Shown: in pieces, positions 1 to 8,358 of the stretch
Numbering within the stretch: the first letter of the stretch is position 1
Layout of the letters: each line of letters starts with the position of its first letter
DNA from: Chitinibacter sp. GC72
GTDB lineage: Bacteria > Pseudomonadota > Gammaproteobacteria > Burkholderiales > Chitinibacteraceae
Direction: 5' to 3'
Assembly (NCBI RefSeq): GCF_009760905.1
Contig: NZ_VIRW01000013.1
Coordinates: forward strand, 1-64,000
DNA: 64,000 bases
Translations under genes and position numbers: made by a program
The notes under the pieces: model-generated
What the model was told of the DNA's origin: nothing
Database searches by the model: none
Seen by the model: only the letters and a program-made list of their open reading frames with translations

Positions 1-225
1 AATAATCCAATCGAAAACGCCATCCGGCCGATTGCGATTGGCAAAAAGAATTGGCTATTCGCGGGCAGCGAACGCGCCGGCAAACGCGCAGCCGCCATCC
101 AAAGTTTATTGGCGACGGCTAAACTGAATGGCATTGAGCCATCAGAATGGCTGAAGGACACGCTGGAAAAACTCCCTACCTGGCCGAATAGCAGGATTGA
201 TGAGTTGTTGCCGCTGCGCGGCTAG
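1..225 (+). CDS. IS66 family transposase, C-terminal end (cut by window edge)
   Basis: An open frame runs from base 1 to a TAG at 223-225 and encodes 74 residues. It begins NNPIENAIRPIAIGKKNWLF and continues through GSERAGKRAA. This N-x-x-E-N-A-I-R-P block followed by K-K-N-W-L-F is the characteristic end of the DDE transposase (TnpC) of IS66 elements, and the last residues (SEWLKDTLEKLP) match the family's usual C-terminal helix. The start lies outside the window, so it is not known whether the gene is intact. The family call is confident. Confidence 0.9.
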   Translation, partial: NNPIENAIRPIAIGKKNWLFAGSERAGKRAAAIQSLLATAKLNGIEPSEWLKDTLEKLPTWPNSRIDELLPLRG

Positions 226-269
226 TTCATTTCGATGCAACTGGCGAGGCGGTCACGCCGTACGCATAC
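1..269 (+). mobile_element. Right end of an IS66-type insertion sequence
   Basis: The transposase reading frame ends at 225. About 45 bases further on, the sequence around 246-269 (ggcggtcacgccgtacgcat) resembles the terminal inverted repeat of IS66 elements, so the boundary is placed near 269. The opposite end is outside the window, so the inverted repeat and target duplication cannot be verified. The boundary is an inference. Confidence 0.5.
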
Positions 270-306
270 ATTCCTCAAAGCATACAGCGTGATGTAGTTC
301 ACAAAA

Positions 307-342
307 AAATAGGGTGATTTCTGTAGAGAAATCACCCTATTT
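307..342. terminator. Bidirectional hairpin terminator
   Basis: A perfect 16-bp stem (aaatagggtgatttct with its complement) encloses a 4-base loop at 323-326. It is flanked by A-rich sequence on one side and T-rich on the other, so it can act in both directions. It lies between the IS66 end and the convergent YHS-protein gene, whose stop is at 381. Confidence 0.85.
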
Positions 343-380
343 TATTTATTAGGCATAAATACTAATTGCAGTCGCGATAA

Positions 381-860
381 CTACAGCCCTTTTGGTGGCA
401 CATTCTTGATGTCTGGCCAGCGAACGTAGGCTTGTTTGACGTAGCCATCCACATTCACAGTCCAATCTTTGTAAGCGCTTTTCGCCGTTAGAAACAGATA
501 GCCATCTACGATTTTGTACGACAGCGGGTCGCTATCGACTTTCTTTTCCTTGGCTACTGCCTGGGCGCAGAAACCGCCAAAACGCGGGGCATACTGAGCT
601 GGATTGGATTTAAATTTCTCCAAATTGGCTTTAGAAACAAAGTAATACGTACCACCCTCGTAACTGAATGCGTAATCCGAATCGCCTTGTGCCGGTTTAC
701 CGGAAAAATAGGAAATCGGATCATAACCACGCAAAGCCACACCTTTGTTATCTACATTTACCGGCAAATTAGAGCTTGGATTAAATGCAAAAGTCATGGC
801 GGGAGCCGCAAACAGGCAGCTCAATGCCAAGCATGAAGCAAGCATACTCTTACGAAACAT
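381..860 (-). CDS. Exported YHS domain-containing protein
   Basis: This protein of 159 residues begins with a signal peptide (MFRKSMLASCLALSCLFAAP, cleavage near residues 22-25). The rest is one YHS-type domain: VALRGYDPISYFSGKPAQG, then a tyrosine-rich strand (GGTYYFVSKANLEKF) and FGGFCAQAV. YHS domains are small folds linked to metal, often copper or heavy-metal, handling. This stand-alone periplasmic form is common in proteobacteria but its exact role is not established. It has its own promoter region (861-1070) and converges on the terminator at 307-342. Family assignment is good; function is open. Confidence 0.85.
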   Translation of the reverse strand: MFRKSMLASCLALSCLFAAPAMTFAFNPSSNLPVNVDNKGVALRGYDPISYFSGKPAQGDSDYAFSYEGGTYYFVSKANLEKFKSNPAQYAPRFGGFCAQAVAKEKKVDSDPLSYKIVDGYLFLTAKSAYKDWTVNVDGYVKQAYVRWPDIKNVPPKGL

Positions 861-1077
861 TATGATTCCCTTATATTCCTGAACTGGGCCAGTGCATTAA
901 CTTACTGACGCCATTAGGCATGATTAGCTTTTATGTAGTCAAATCAATGAAAATACAGTTTCTAATCAATTGTAGCGTTACAACACTTTCAAATATTTAG
1001 AGAAAAAAACAACATTTTTCCAGACAAACGGTAATTCATTAAATTCATTGAAATAATGCCTTGCCCAAAGCGCAAAA

Positions 1078-1105
1078 AAACCCGACTTTAAAGGCCGGGT
1101 TTGAA
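1078..1105 (-). terminator. Rho-independent terminator of the Crp-type gene
   Basis: On the minus strand the stem aaacccgg...cgggttt is followed by seven T. It lies about 90 bases past the stop of the Crp/Fnr-type gene. The rest of the 861-1193 gap holds the A+T-rich upstream region of the YHS gene; no other gene was seen there. Confidence 0.8.
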
Positions 1106-1193
1106 TAAAACGCAAAGTTGAGCTGTAGTCATTTATCAAGGATGATCAATGCATGCTGGAGCAACAAGTTCAAATACAGTACTGGGGATCGAC

Positions 1194-1862
1194 CTAAGGC
1201 AAGCTATCTAAGTTGCTTATCAGGATATACCCCCCGCGCATGTTTAACCACTGCTGCGATTCCCATGCGCTGAGCTGTTTATTGACACTTTCCCGCGTCG
1301 CACCGACAAAGTTGGCCAACTCCTGCTGAGTCAATTTCAGATCAATGCGAATGCCTTCAGCGGTTTCATCACCATGATTTTGTGCCAACTGCCGCAGTAC
1401 TTTGGCCAAACGCTGCGGCAAAGGCAAAAACAGTGTGTCTTGCACCAGCTCATCGGCGCTGCGCAAACGCTCGCACAGCGTTTGAATCATTGAGCGCATG
1501 ACCAACGGGTGCGCATTCAGGTACTGATCAACCATGGCTCGCTGCAGCACCAGCAACTCGCAATCTTCCAGCGCTTCGATGGTCGCCGTTCTGGGGCCGC
1601 CGTCAAGCATGGCCAGCTCGCCAAAAACTTCCCCAGCTTCCAGAATGGCCAGAGTAAGCTCGCGCCCTTCCGAATTGCTACGCATTACCTTCAGCCGCCC
1701 GTGAATGACGGCATACATCTCGTCACTCAATTCGCCTTGTGCCAGAACTACCTGCTTGGCACGCACCAGGCGCGATTGGGCATGCAACGCCAGTTCGGCC
1801 AGCTCTTGGTAGCTGAGTTGGCAAAACAGGCTGCTGCCTGAAAGTAATTTCGCTTTATCCAT
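1194..1862 (-). CDS. Crp/Fnr family transcriptional regulator
   Basis: This protein of 222 residues has the Crp/Fnr layout. An N-terminal cyclic-nucleotide-binding fold (residues ~10-125) contains the phosphate-binding-cassette-like GEVFGELAMLDGGPRTAT. A dimerisation helix follows, then a C-terminal winged helix-turn-helix (LTQQELANFVGATRESVNKQ). The FGELA...R-T-A pattern suggests a cyclic nucleotide or related ligand. There is no N-terminal cysteine cluster as in Fnr, so it is not an iron-sulfur oxygen sensor. The gene is 8 bp downstream of the exonuclease III gene on the same strand and ends with a hairpin terminator. Its targets cannot be read from the sequence. Confidence 0.88.
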   Translation of the reverse strand: MDKAKLLSGSSLFCQLSYQELAELALHAQSRLVRAKQVVLAQGELSDEMYAVIHGRLKVMRSNSEGRELTLAILEAGEVFGELAMLDGGPRTATIEALEDCELLVLQRAMVDQYLNAHPLVMRSMIQTLCERLRSADELVQDTLFLPLPQRLAKVLRQLAQNHGDETAEGIRIDLKLTQQELANFVGATRESVNKQLSAWESQQWLNMRGGYILISNLDSLP

Positions 1863-1870
1863 TTTCTAGC

Positions 1871-2638
1871 TCAATCTAAAGTAGCAATCACAGGGGTATG
1901 ATCCGATGGACGCTCATGCTTGCGTGGTTCGATGTCGATCTGGCAGGCGCTACAGCGTACCGCCAGTGCGGGTGACATCAGAATATGATCAATACGCAGA
2001 CCGGCATTTTTCTTGAAAGAAAAGCCGCGGTAATCCCACCAGCTGAATGATTTCTCGGGTTGCTCAAATTGCCGGAACACATCGATCAGCCCCAAAGCCT
2101 GTAAGCCCTGAAATGCCGCGCGTTCTGGCGGGGATACTAATACACCACCTTGCCATTTTCGGATGTCATGTACATCACGATCTTCGGGCGCTATATTGTA
2201 ATCACCCAGCAATGCCAGCTGCGGATAGCTTTCCAGTTCCTGTGCCAACCACCCATGAAGGGCAGCAAGCCAGGCCAGCTTGTACTGGTATTTATCTGAC
2301 TCCAGATCCTGACCATTCGGGATATAAGCGCCAACCAGCCGAACACCATCAATCGTCGCCGAGATCACCCGTTTTTGCGGATCTTCAAAACCGGGGATAT
2401 TGATCACCACGTCTTCAATCGCCGAGCGGGCAATAATGGCCACACCGTTATAAGTTTTCTGTCCGGCGAAGGCCACTTCAAAACCGGCGGCACGAATCGC
2501 CTCGGCAGGAAAAACCGGGTCGTCCATTTTGGTTTCCTGCAGGCACAAAGCCGTTAGATCCGGGTTATTGTTCATCCACTCCAGCACCTGATCCAGGCGT
2601 ACTTTCAGGGAGTTCACATTCCAGGTCGCAATTTTCAT
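1871..2638 (-). CDS. xth: Exodeoxyribonuclease III (AP endonuclease)
   Basis: The product removes nucleotides 3'->5' from duplex DNA and cuts at abasic sites in base-excision repair. At 255 residues it has all the family motifs: start MKIATWNVNSL, metal ligand in LCLQETKMDD, GAYIPNG, GDYNIAPEDRDVH, and the C-terminal RIDHILMSP and SDHTPVI blocks. The open frame extends 57 codons further upstream, but that part is unrelated to the family, so the ATG at 2636-2638, where the conserved domain begins, was chosen. It is probably co-transcribed with the Crp-type regulator downstream. Confidence 0.93.
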   Translation of the reverse strand: MKIATWNVNSLKVRLDQVLEWMNNNPDLTALCLQETKMDDPVFPAEAIRAAGFEVAFAGQKTYNGVAIIARSAIEDVVINIPGFEDPQKRVISATIDGVRLVGAYIPNGQDLESDKYQYKLAWLAALHGWLAQELESYPQLALLGDYNIAPEDRDVHDIRKWQGGVLVSPPERAAFQGLQALGLIDVFRQFEQPEKSFSWWDYRGFSFKKNAGLRIDHILMSPALAVRCSACQIDIEPRKHERPSDHTPVIATLD

Positions 2639-2831
2639 GGTTGTCGCTCGACAGTCATCCGGGAGCAAATTGTAACAGCAGGTTTGCGCTTGCAAGAGAA
2701 CTAAAATCTGCATGCAGCAAGCTCGATAGACAGAAGACAAAGGCAGGCTGAATATTGCCAATATACAGAGCTCAACGCAGGGATTCGCCGCAAGCTCAAA
2801 ACGCCACAAGCGCCAATATAGAATGTCGCTG

Positions 2832-3302
2832 CTATTTTCTTGGCAAAGGATAGCCAGCCTTGCTCAGTGCAGCCTGCCAAACCGGGCTATTCCATTCCTT
2901 GAGGACTTCTTTACCAATCATTAATACTGGCGGCCTTGCCTGCATAGTGCCGACGGCAGTAAAAAAAGCCAGCATGGTTTTTTCATTGGCAGGATCAACA
3001 TTGCGCACTTCATATTGCACTTGGCGCAAATCCAGCATCGCCAAAGCCTGACTACACGCAGGCTCACAACTGGCACTCACCCACAGCACAACCTCATCCT
3101 TGACGACAGGCTTGACTTGTACCTGACTGGCGTTGCCGATTATGTTGGGCCGGATGCTGCGCTCCTTGACCCCTGAAACTGCGGGCGGTTGGTCAGAATA
3201 AAAAACGCGGCCTTCGGCATCCCGCCATTGATAGACTTTGGTCGCGAAAACCGGACTTGTAGCGATTGCCAACAGAAGCAAACTCAAGGATATTTTTTTC
3301 AT
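2832..3302 (-). CDS. Exported DUF4124 protein with glutaredoxin-like C-terminal domain
   Basis: This 156-residue protein has a signal peptide (residues 1-20, ending VFA). A DUF4124-type segment follows (KVYQWRDAEGRVFYSDQPPA), which is common in exported proteobacterial proteins of unknown role. Residues ~70-150 resemble a thioredoxin/glutaredoxin fold: a strand VVLWVSASCEPACSQAL with a C-x3-C pair in place of C-x2-C, a middle region VQYEVRNVDPAN, and a cis-proline-like ARPPVLMIG. It could act in periplasmic thiol-disulfide chemistry. The spacing of the cysteines is atypical, so redox activity is an inference. Confidence 0.75.
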   Translation of the reverse strand: MKKISLSLLLLAIATSPVFATKVYQWRDAEGRVFYSDQPPAVSGVKERSIRPNIIGNASQVQVKPVVKDEVVLWVSASCEPACSQALAMLDLRQVQYEVRNVDPANEKTMLAFFTAVGTMQARPPVLMIGKEVLKEWNSPVWQAALSKAGYPLPRK

Positions 3303-3350
3303 TCTGATTATTCCGTTTCAACACAGCAGACTCCAAACCGTATCAGCATC

Positions 3351-3782
3351 TTAGTTGATTTTTGACGAGGTCTTGATCTGCACCGTGCTTTGATCAATCT
3401 CTAACACAAGCAACCAGTCATGCCTGGCCTCAGTGCACAGTGGCAATGCCATACGGGCTTGCCAGTTAAGGCTATCGGCCGACTGAAAGCGATATTCATT
3501 CGGCCCCATTGCCATCCCAGTCATTTCCCAGCGCCCCCGTACCCGCTCAGCCTTGGCACTGAGCAATACCTGGAATGGTTTATTTGTACTAATGGCTTGA
3601 TCAGCGCGAATCACATAGGTTTCATTGCCAATCACAAACTGGCAGGCTTGCCGCAGATTTGGACACGCCACCTGATGTATGGATTGAGGTTTTGCATCGT
3701 ACCAATTTGCCGCCCAAAACCCCAGTCCAAGCAATATCAACAACACGCCCCCGGCAGGCAGACGGTACTTCTTGCTCACCAT
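3351..3782 (-). CDS. Uncharacterised single-pass membrane protein
   Basis: Family not recognised. The 143-residue product begins MVSKKYRLPAGG, followed by one hydrophobic span (VLLILLGLGFWAANW, residues ~10-28). A periplasmic domain of about 110 residues, beta-strand-like, follows. It holds three cysteines (CPNLRQAC and LPLCTEARHD) and the pattern W-E-M-T-G-M-A-M-G. The open frame continues 44 codons upstream inside the Nudix gene; the ATG at 3780-3782 was chosen because the membrane span follows it directly. That start overlaps the end of the Nudix gene by 7 bp, so the two are probably translated together. Confidence 0.65.
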   Translation of the reverse strand: MVSKKYRLPAGGVLLILLGLGFWAANWYDAKPQSIHQVACPNLRQACQFVIGNETYVIRADQAISTNKPFQVLLSAKAERVRGRWEMTGMAMGPNEYRFQSADSLNWQARMALPLCTEARHDWLLVLEIDQSTVQIKTSSKIN

Positions 3783-4720
3783 GCCGCACTCAAGATGGCG
3801 ACCCCTTGCGCTCCGAGCGCCTGGGCCTGAGCCAAAGTACCCAAACTTTGCCCACCAATTGCATAACACGGGCTGGACCATCCCTGCGCGAGTAGCTGGG
3901 CAAACCGCTCCCAACCCAAAGGCGGCTCGGCCGGATGGCTATTGCTGACCGCCACGTGGCCTAGAACGGTGTAATCCAGCCCCAGTGCATTGGCATATTG
4001 TAGCTCTTCAAGATGATGAGTCGACGCACCGACCCAATCAAAGCCATGTGGGCGACCATTTGATGCCATCAACTGGCGTGAGGTCAGGTGAACGCCATCT
4101 AGCACCAAGGCTCGTAAATAACTGAGATCGCCATGGCCGATCAATTTGCCGCCATGCGGACGTGGCAACTGCGCCAGTTGCTGACACAGCTGGGTATATT
4201 CATCCGGAGTGCGTTGAGGTTCGCGCAGCACCAGCCAGGCTGGACCAGCATGCCAGTAAGCCGCCATTTTGCGAATCAGTTCGGCATCATCAATCAAACC
4301 AGCAGGCGAGAAAATCAGCGTGTCGTTCAGGCTTAAGCCGCGCAAAATAGGGCCATTGGCTGGCAAAATAGGCGAGACATTCAGTTGCCCTGCCCTTTGC
4401 CAGGCAAATTCTTGCCCCTCATGCGAAACAATCGCCCCGGACCATGCGGTAACGCGATAGAAATACAACTCAACCAGTGCATGCGGATAGTCAAAGCGCT
4501 GACATAACCAAGGCCTGGCTTGCTGCACCTCGATGCCCAGCTCTTCAGCCAGTTCACGCTGCAACGCGGCCAAAGGAGTTTCGCCCTGCTCCAGCTTGCC
4601 GCCGGGAAACTCCCAATAACCCGCATACGGCTTGCCAACGGGTCGGCTGGCAAGCAAAAACTGTCCGTCTGCTTGCTGCAAAATGCCTGCGGCCACCCGG
4701 GTTACTTTTCTTTCATTCAT
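3776..4720 (-). CDS. mutT: Nudix hydrolase (MutT-like) fused to a thiamine-phosphate-synthase-like domain
   Basis: The N-terminal half (residues 1-130) is a MutT-type Nudix hydrolase with the Nudix box GGKLEQGETPLAALQRELAE followed by ELGI. MutT removes 8-oxo-dGTP from the nucleotide pool. The C-terminal half (residues ~135-314) is a TIM-barrel domain like thiamine-phosphate synthase/TenI, with phosphate-binding-like patterns such as DFWVG-type FDWVGASTHHLEE and YAIGGQSLG. This fusion is known from many beta- and gammaproteobacteria. The substrate of the second domain is not settled. The gene overlaps the membrane-protein gene downstream. Confidence 0.88.
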   Translation of the reverse strand: MNERKVTRVAAGILQQADGQFLLASRPVGKPYAGYWEFPGGKLEQGETPLAALQRELAEELGIEVQQARPWLCQRFDYPHALVELYFYRVTAWSGAIVSHEGQEFAWQRAGQLNVSPILPANGPILRGLSLNDTLIFSPAGLIDDAELIRKMAAYWHAGPAWLVLREPQRTPDEYTQLCQQLAQLPRPHGGKLIGHGDLSYLRALVLDGVHLTSRQLMASNGRPHGFDWVGASTHHLEELQYANALGLDYTVLGHVAVSNSHPAEPPLGWERFAQLLAQGWSSPCYAIGGQSLGTLAQAQALGAQGVAILSAAW

Positions 4721-4809
4721 CGTTTGTCAATTAATCCGCAGTTTATTACTTGCTTTACCGTTGCTTTCAATAAGAATTCAAAGGTCTGATTTAATCACTA
4801 AGCCCTGCC

Positions 4810-5238
4810 GTGAAACCCAACCTGATTGAACTACAGCACAGCCAGATAGCGCGTACATTAGTGCAACTGAGTGCCTTGATCCATGAACCGGAAATGGTCT
4901 GCAGCATACTGGCCGTTTCGCCGCAAAACATTGTAAAAGGCTTCGCCTGGGGCTCACATTTCAATGCGCTTATTGTACATGATCATCACTGGTATCTAGC
5001 GCGGGATATCCCGATCGAGCTGCTCAGATCCTTGCTGCCGCTGATTGAAGGCATCAACCGCATTTTTTTCATTCAACAGTTCATCCAGCCTCTTGGACAC
5101 AGCTCGGCAGAAGAAGCTGCGCAGTATCTGGTGAATCTGCAACCCTGCCTGCTGTGCAAACACACATGGGAACAACTGGATATGATGGCAGCACCGTTAC
5201 AAGGAGTGAGCTGCACTCTAGCGCAAGCCAGGGTTTAA
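4810..5238 (+). CDS. Uncharacterised 142-residue protein
   Basis: Family not recognised. The frame begins with GTG at 4810 and has no strong ribosome-binding site. The soluble product has no signal peptide or membrane span. It contains a histidine-aromatic cluster (ALIVHDHHWYLARD, residues ~54-67) and a C-P-C-like NLQPCLLCKHTWEQ near residue 115, which together could bind a metal. It stands alone between the divergent Nudix gene and a bidirectional terminator. The codon use looks like that of its neighbours, so it is probably a real gene. Confidence 0.6.
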   Translation: MKPNLIELQHSQIARTLVQLSALIHEPEMVCSILAVSPQNIVKGFAWGSHFNALIVHDHHWYLARDIPIELLRSLLPLIEGINRIFFIQQFIQPLGHSSAEEAAQYLVNLQPCLLCKHTWEQLDMMAAPLQGVSCTLAQARV

Positions 5239-5259
5239 AGCAGGTAGAGAGGAAATAAA

Positions 5260-5292
5260 AAAACCGCAGTCATTCAAGAGCTGCGGTTTTTT
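5260..5292. terminator. Bidirectional hairpin terminator
   Basis: The stem aaaccgcag/ctgcggttt has A-tract and T-tract flanks on both sides. It lies between the 142-residue-protein gene (stop at 5238) and the convergent Bax-inhibitor gene (stop at 5313) and fits both. Confidence 0.88.
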
Positions 5293-5312
5293 TTATTACA
5301 ACAGTGATTCAA

Positions 5313-5993
5313 TCAATCACGGCTATTACCAGAGAATGCCATCAGCAGATGCAGCAAGCTGGTAAACAGATTGTAGATATTCAAATACAGGCTCAAAGTG
5401 GCGGAGATATAGTTGGTCTCACCACCATTCACAATACGGCTCACGTCGTACAGGATAAAACCTGAAAAGAGCAAGATCGCAACAGCAGAGATAGTTAATG
5501 ACAGTGCTGGAATGGCGAAAAAGATATTTGCAACAGCCGCCAGCAGCACCAGCACCAGACCAATCATCAGAAATTTGCCCATGAAAGAAAAATCTTTCTT
5601 GGTCACCGTCGCAATACTTGCGAGCGTAAAGAAAATTGCCGCAGTACCTACAGCCGCAATCCCGATCAATTGCGCACCATTACTGAATTTCAGTGCCGAT
5701 TGCAAAATCTGGCTTAACCATAAACCCATAAAACCGGTGTAGGCTAGCAAAATAGCAACACCAACACCTGATTCTTTAGTTTTCTCGATGGCGTAAAAAG
5801 CACCGAAGCTGACGCCCAGAAAAACGATCAGCCCCATCCATGAGCCCATCGCAAATTTCATTGAAATGCCAAGCATCGCGCCTGCGGCAGTGGGCAGCAT
5901 TGATAATGCCAGCAGGAAATAAGTATTTCGCAGCACGCGGTTGCGTTCCGCCGACAGTGTCGCGCTCCCGTACGTTGCAGTATTGTATTGCAT
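5313..5993 (-). CDS. Bax inhibitor-1/YccA family membrane protein
   Basis: This inner-membrane protein of 226 residues has seven hydrophobic spans and belongs to the BI-1 (TMBIM)/YccA group. The N-terminus SAERNRVLRNTYFLLALSML and the C-terminal block FILYDVSRIVNGGETNYISA are diagnostic; the aspartate and arginine in YDVSRI belong to the family's putative pH-sensing pair. Bacterial members are calcium-leak channels or modulators of the FtsH protease. Which role applies here is unknown. Single-gene unit with its own terminator. Confidence 0.92.
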   Translation of the reverse strand: MQYNTATYGSATLSAERNRVLRNTYFLLALSMLPTAAGAMLGISMKFAMGSWMGLIVFLGVSFGAFYAIEKTKESGVGVAILLAYTGFMGLWLSQILQSALKFSNGAQLIGIAAVGTAAIFFTLASIATVTKKDFSFMGKFLMIGLVLVLLAAVANIFFAIPALSLTISAVAILLFSGFILYDVSRIVNGGETNYISATLSLYLNIYNLFTSLLHLLMAFSGNSRD

Positions 5994-6109
5994 GATCAGG
6001 CTCTCCTAGTCTTTATCATTCAATCGACGCCAACGCGCCTATCCGTACGCGATAAGATGCGGTGAAACACAAAAAGTTTCAAGTAAAGTTTGCAAGTCAC
6101 CTGCTTTTC

Positions 6110-7189
6110 TCAACCCAATTGTTCAGATAACGGCACAAAATGGGCTTCAATCGCAGCCACATCCAAATTTGCATAGGAAGACTGACGCCAGCGGGGCTGT
6201 TGCTGCCGGTTAAACAGGGTGCAATATATACCTTCTTTAAAATCACCGTAGCGCAAAGCACATGCAGCCATTCTGGTTTCCAGCTCAACAGTTTGCGCCA
6301 AACTCAATGTTTCGCAACGCTGCTGCAGAGCCCAGCTCAGATAGAGCGACGTTGGCGAGGCGGCAGTCAAGCGTTGTGCGGCATGCTGTAAATAGCTGCT
6401 CTGCTCGGTACTAGCCAGGGCGAGCAAGCCATCAATCGCGTCAGCAAAGCTGCCCTCGCACAAACGGCTAATCTGCGCTTGATACGGGATCAGATTGGCT
6501 TGCGGCAAGTCGGGGGGCAACTGCTGATCCAGAAAGTCGCTCAGTAACAATACGTCCCTGTCAGCCTCTGCAAACCAAGGCAAATTGGCCATGGCCAGCA
6601 AGATCGAATGGCGCTCTGTATCGTGGCAAACCCAGTCGGCGACCCCCAAGTGCAGCGCATCTGCTGCATTGAGCACAGCACCGCTCAGCGCCAGAAAGCG
6701 CCCAACACCCTGCAATTGTGGCAACCACCAGCTGGCGGCGACATCGGGAAACAGACCAATACCGGTTTCCGGCATCGCCAAGCGGCTCGATTCAGTGAGC
6801 ACCCGGTGGCTGGCGGCAGCAAATAAACCCCAGCCACCGCCCATCACAATACCGTGCCCCCAGGCCAGAATCGGTTTGCGCCATTCCCTGATCGTTTGGC
6901 ATAAGCGATATTCTTCGGCAAAAAAAGCATCGCCCTGTGCAATCTGCGCTGGTTCACTCATGGCTTGATGCAAAGATTTCAAATCACCACCGGCACAAAA
7001 CCCGCGCTCCCCCGCGCCGAGCAAAACCACGGCAACCACCCGCTCGTCTTGCTCCCATGCCGCCAAGGCGGCCGCCATTTGCCTGACCATAGCCAGATTC
7101 TGGGCATTAATCCGCTCTGGTGCACTCAAGGCCAAACAGCCAATTTGTCGGCCTGCCACCGTGTTTAACAGAGAAACATGGATCGTCAT
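6110..7189 (-). CDS. Enoyl-CoA hydratase/isomerase family protein, 3-hydroxyisobutyryl-CoA hydrolase type
   Basis: The crotonase fold is clear from the oxyanion-hole segments GFCAGGDLKSLH and IVMGGGWGLF. The block MPETGIGLFPDVAASWWLP is typical of 3-hydroxyisobutyryl-CoA hydrolases of valine breakdown rather than ordinary hydratases, and the length (359 residues) fits that subgroup. A GTG 16 codons upstream is possible, but the ATG at 7189 starts the family domain (MTIHVSLLNTVAGRQIG) and has an AGGG before it, so it was chosen. No other valine-degradation gene is nearby. Confidence 0.82.
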   Translation of the reverse strand: MTIHVSLLNTVAGRQIGCLALSAPERINAQNLAMVRQMAAALAAWEQDERVVAVVLLGAGERGFCAGGDLKSLHQAMSEPAQIAQGDAFFAEEYRLCQTIREWRKPILAWGHGIVMGGGWGLFAAASHRVLTESSRLAMPETGIGLFPDVAASWWLPQLQGVGRFLALSGAVLNAADALHLGVADWVCHDTERHSILLAMANLPWFAEADRDVLLLSDFLDQQLPPDLPQANLIPYQAQISRLCEGSFADAIDGLLALASTEQSSYLQHAAQRLTAASPTSLYLSWALQQRCETLSLAQTVELETRMAACALRYGDFKEGIYCTLFNRQQQPRWRQSSYANLDVAAIEAHFVPLSEQLG

Positions 7190-7347
7190 TGATGAAAACC
7201 CTTGGTTAATTGCATCCCATTCAGCCTGCTGTATCACCCGAATGCAATCGGTAACATCCGCATAGGCAATAATACCGCAGCGGCGGTTTGTAACATAAGT
7301 CTGACATGCCTCGCCTATAGTTTGGCAAATGGCATAAAGGGCAAGGC

Positions 7348-8358
7348 ATGCATACGCTACCAGAATTACAACAACTGGAAGAGCTGATAGCGCAAGCTCC
7401 GGCAGAAGTCACCGTGCAGACCCATGGGCAGATTCAGGCGACACAGGGAACATATCCGATTTACAGCCTGAGCATGGGGAATCCTTCCAGCGGTGCTGCC
7501 GTATTGGGCTTTTTTGGCGGCATCCATGGGCTGGAACGGATAGGCTGCCAAATATTGCTGGCACTACTGGGTAGCCTGTTTGTGCGTATGCGCTGGGATA
7601 GCAGCCTGCATTACAAATTGCAAAGCATGCGCCTGGTATTTATGCCGCTACTCAATCCGGCCGGCATGGCCAAAGGCTGGCGCAGCAACGCCCATGGCGT
7701 TGATCTGATGCGAAACGCACCTATTGAGGCAGGGCAGCGCGTCCCGTTTCTGCTTGGCGGGCACCGCATCAGCCGACACCTGCCCTGGTATCGTGGCGTG
7801 GAAAATGCCCCGATGGCCGAGGAAAACCAGGCTTTATGCCGTTTTGTGGCCGAACAATTATTCAATAGCCCGCTCAGTATCGCCCTCGATTGCCATTCCG
7901 GTTTTGGCTTGCGGGACCGATTATGGTTTCCGTATGCCCATACCCGACAACCGATTCCGCATCTGGCTGAAATTTTTGCACTAAGCCAGCTGTTTCAGGA
8001 AAGCTACCCGCATCACCCGTATGTGATTGAGCCGCAAGCCCGGCAATACATCACGCACGGCGATATCTGGGATCATCTGTATCAGCAGCAATTACAACAC
8101 AGCGGGCGGGTGTTTTTGCCGCTCACTCTCGAACTCGGCTCCTGGCTCTGGATCAAAAAAAATCCGCGCCAGCTTTTCTCGCTAGGTGGGCTGTTTAATC
8201 CGGTCGTTCCACACCGGGAACAAAGGGTGCTGCGCAAACATTTACTGCTGTTTGAATTCATGATGCGGGCCGTACATGATGCGGCTCGCTGGCTACCGCA
8301 GCAGGCAAACCGGACACAATTGCAGCAACAGGCACTTCAACACTGGTATCGCCAATGA
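7348..8358 (+). CDS. M14-like zinc carboxypeptidase family protein
   Basis: The 336-residue product has the ligand pattern of M14 metallopeptidases: GGIHGLERIG (His and Glu zinc ligands, residues ~57-66), LLNPAGMAKGWRSN, DCHSGFGLRD (third zinc ligand His, residue ~177) and a late glutamate in LTLELGSW (catalytic position). There is no signal peptide, so it acts in the cytosol. The preferred substrate is unknown; related proteins act on peptides, murein peptides or amide conjugates. The stop overlaps the start of the alpha/beta hydrolase gene (ATGA), so the two are probably translated together and may act in one pathway. Confidence 0.78.
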   Translation: MHTLPELQQLEELIAQAPAEVTVQTHGQIQATQGTYPIYSLSMGNPSSGAAVLGFFGGIHGLERIGCQILLALLGSLFVRMRWDSSLHYKLQSMRLVFMPLLNPAGMAKGWRSNAHGVDLMRNAPIEAGQRVPFLLGGHRISRHLPWYRGVENAPMAEENQALCRFVAEQLFNSPLSIALDCHSGFGLRDRLWFPYAHTRQPIPHLAEIFALSQLFQESYPHHPYVIEPQARQYITHGDIWDHLYQQQLQHSGRVFLPLTLELGSWLWIKKNPRQLFSLGGLFNPVVPHREQRVLRKHLLLFEFMMRAVHDAARWLPQQANRTQLQQQALQHWYRQ

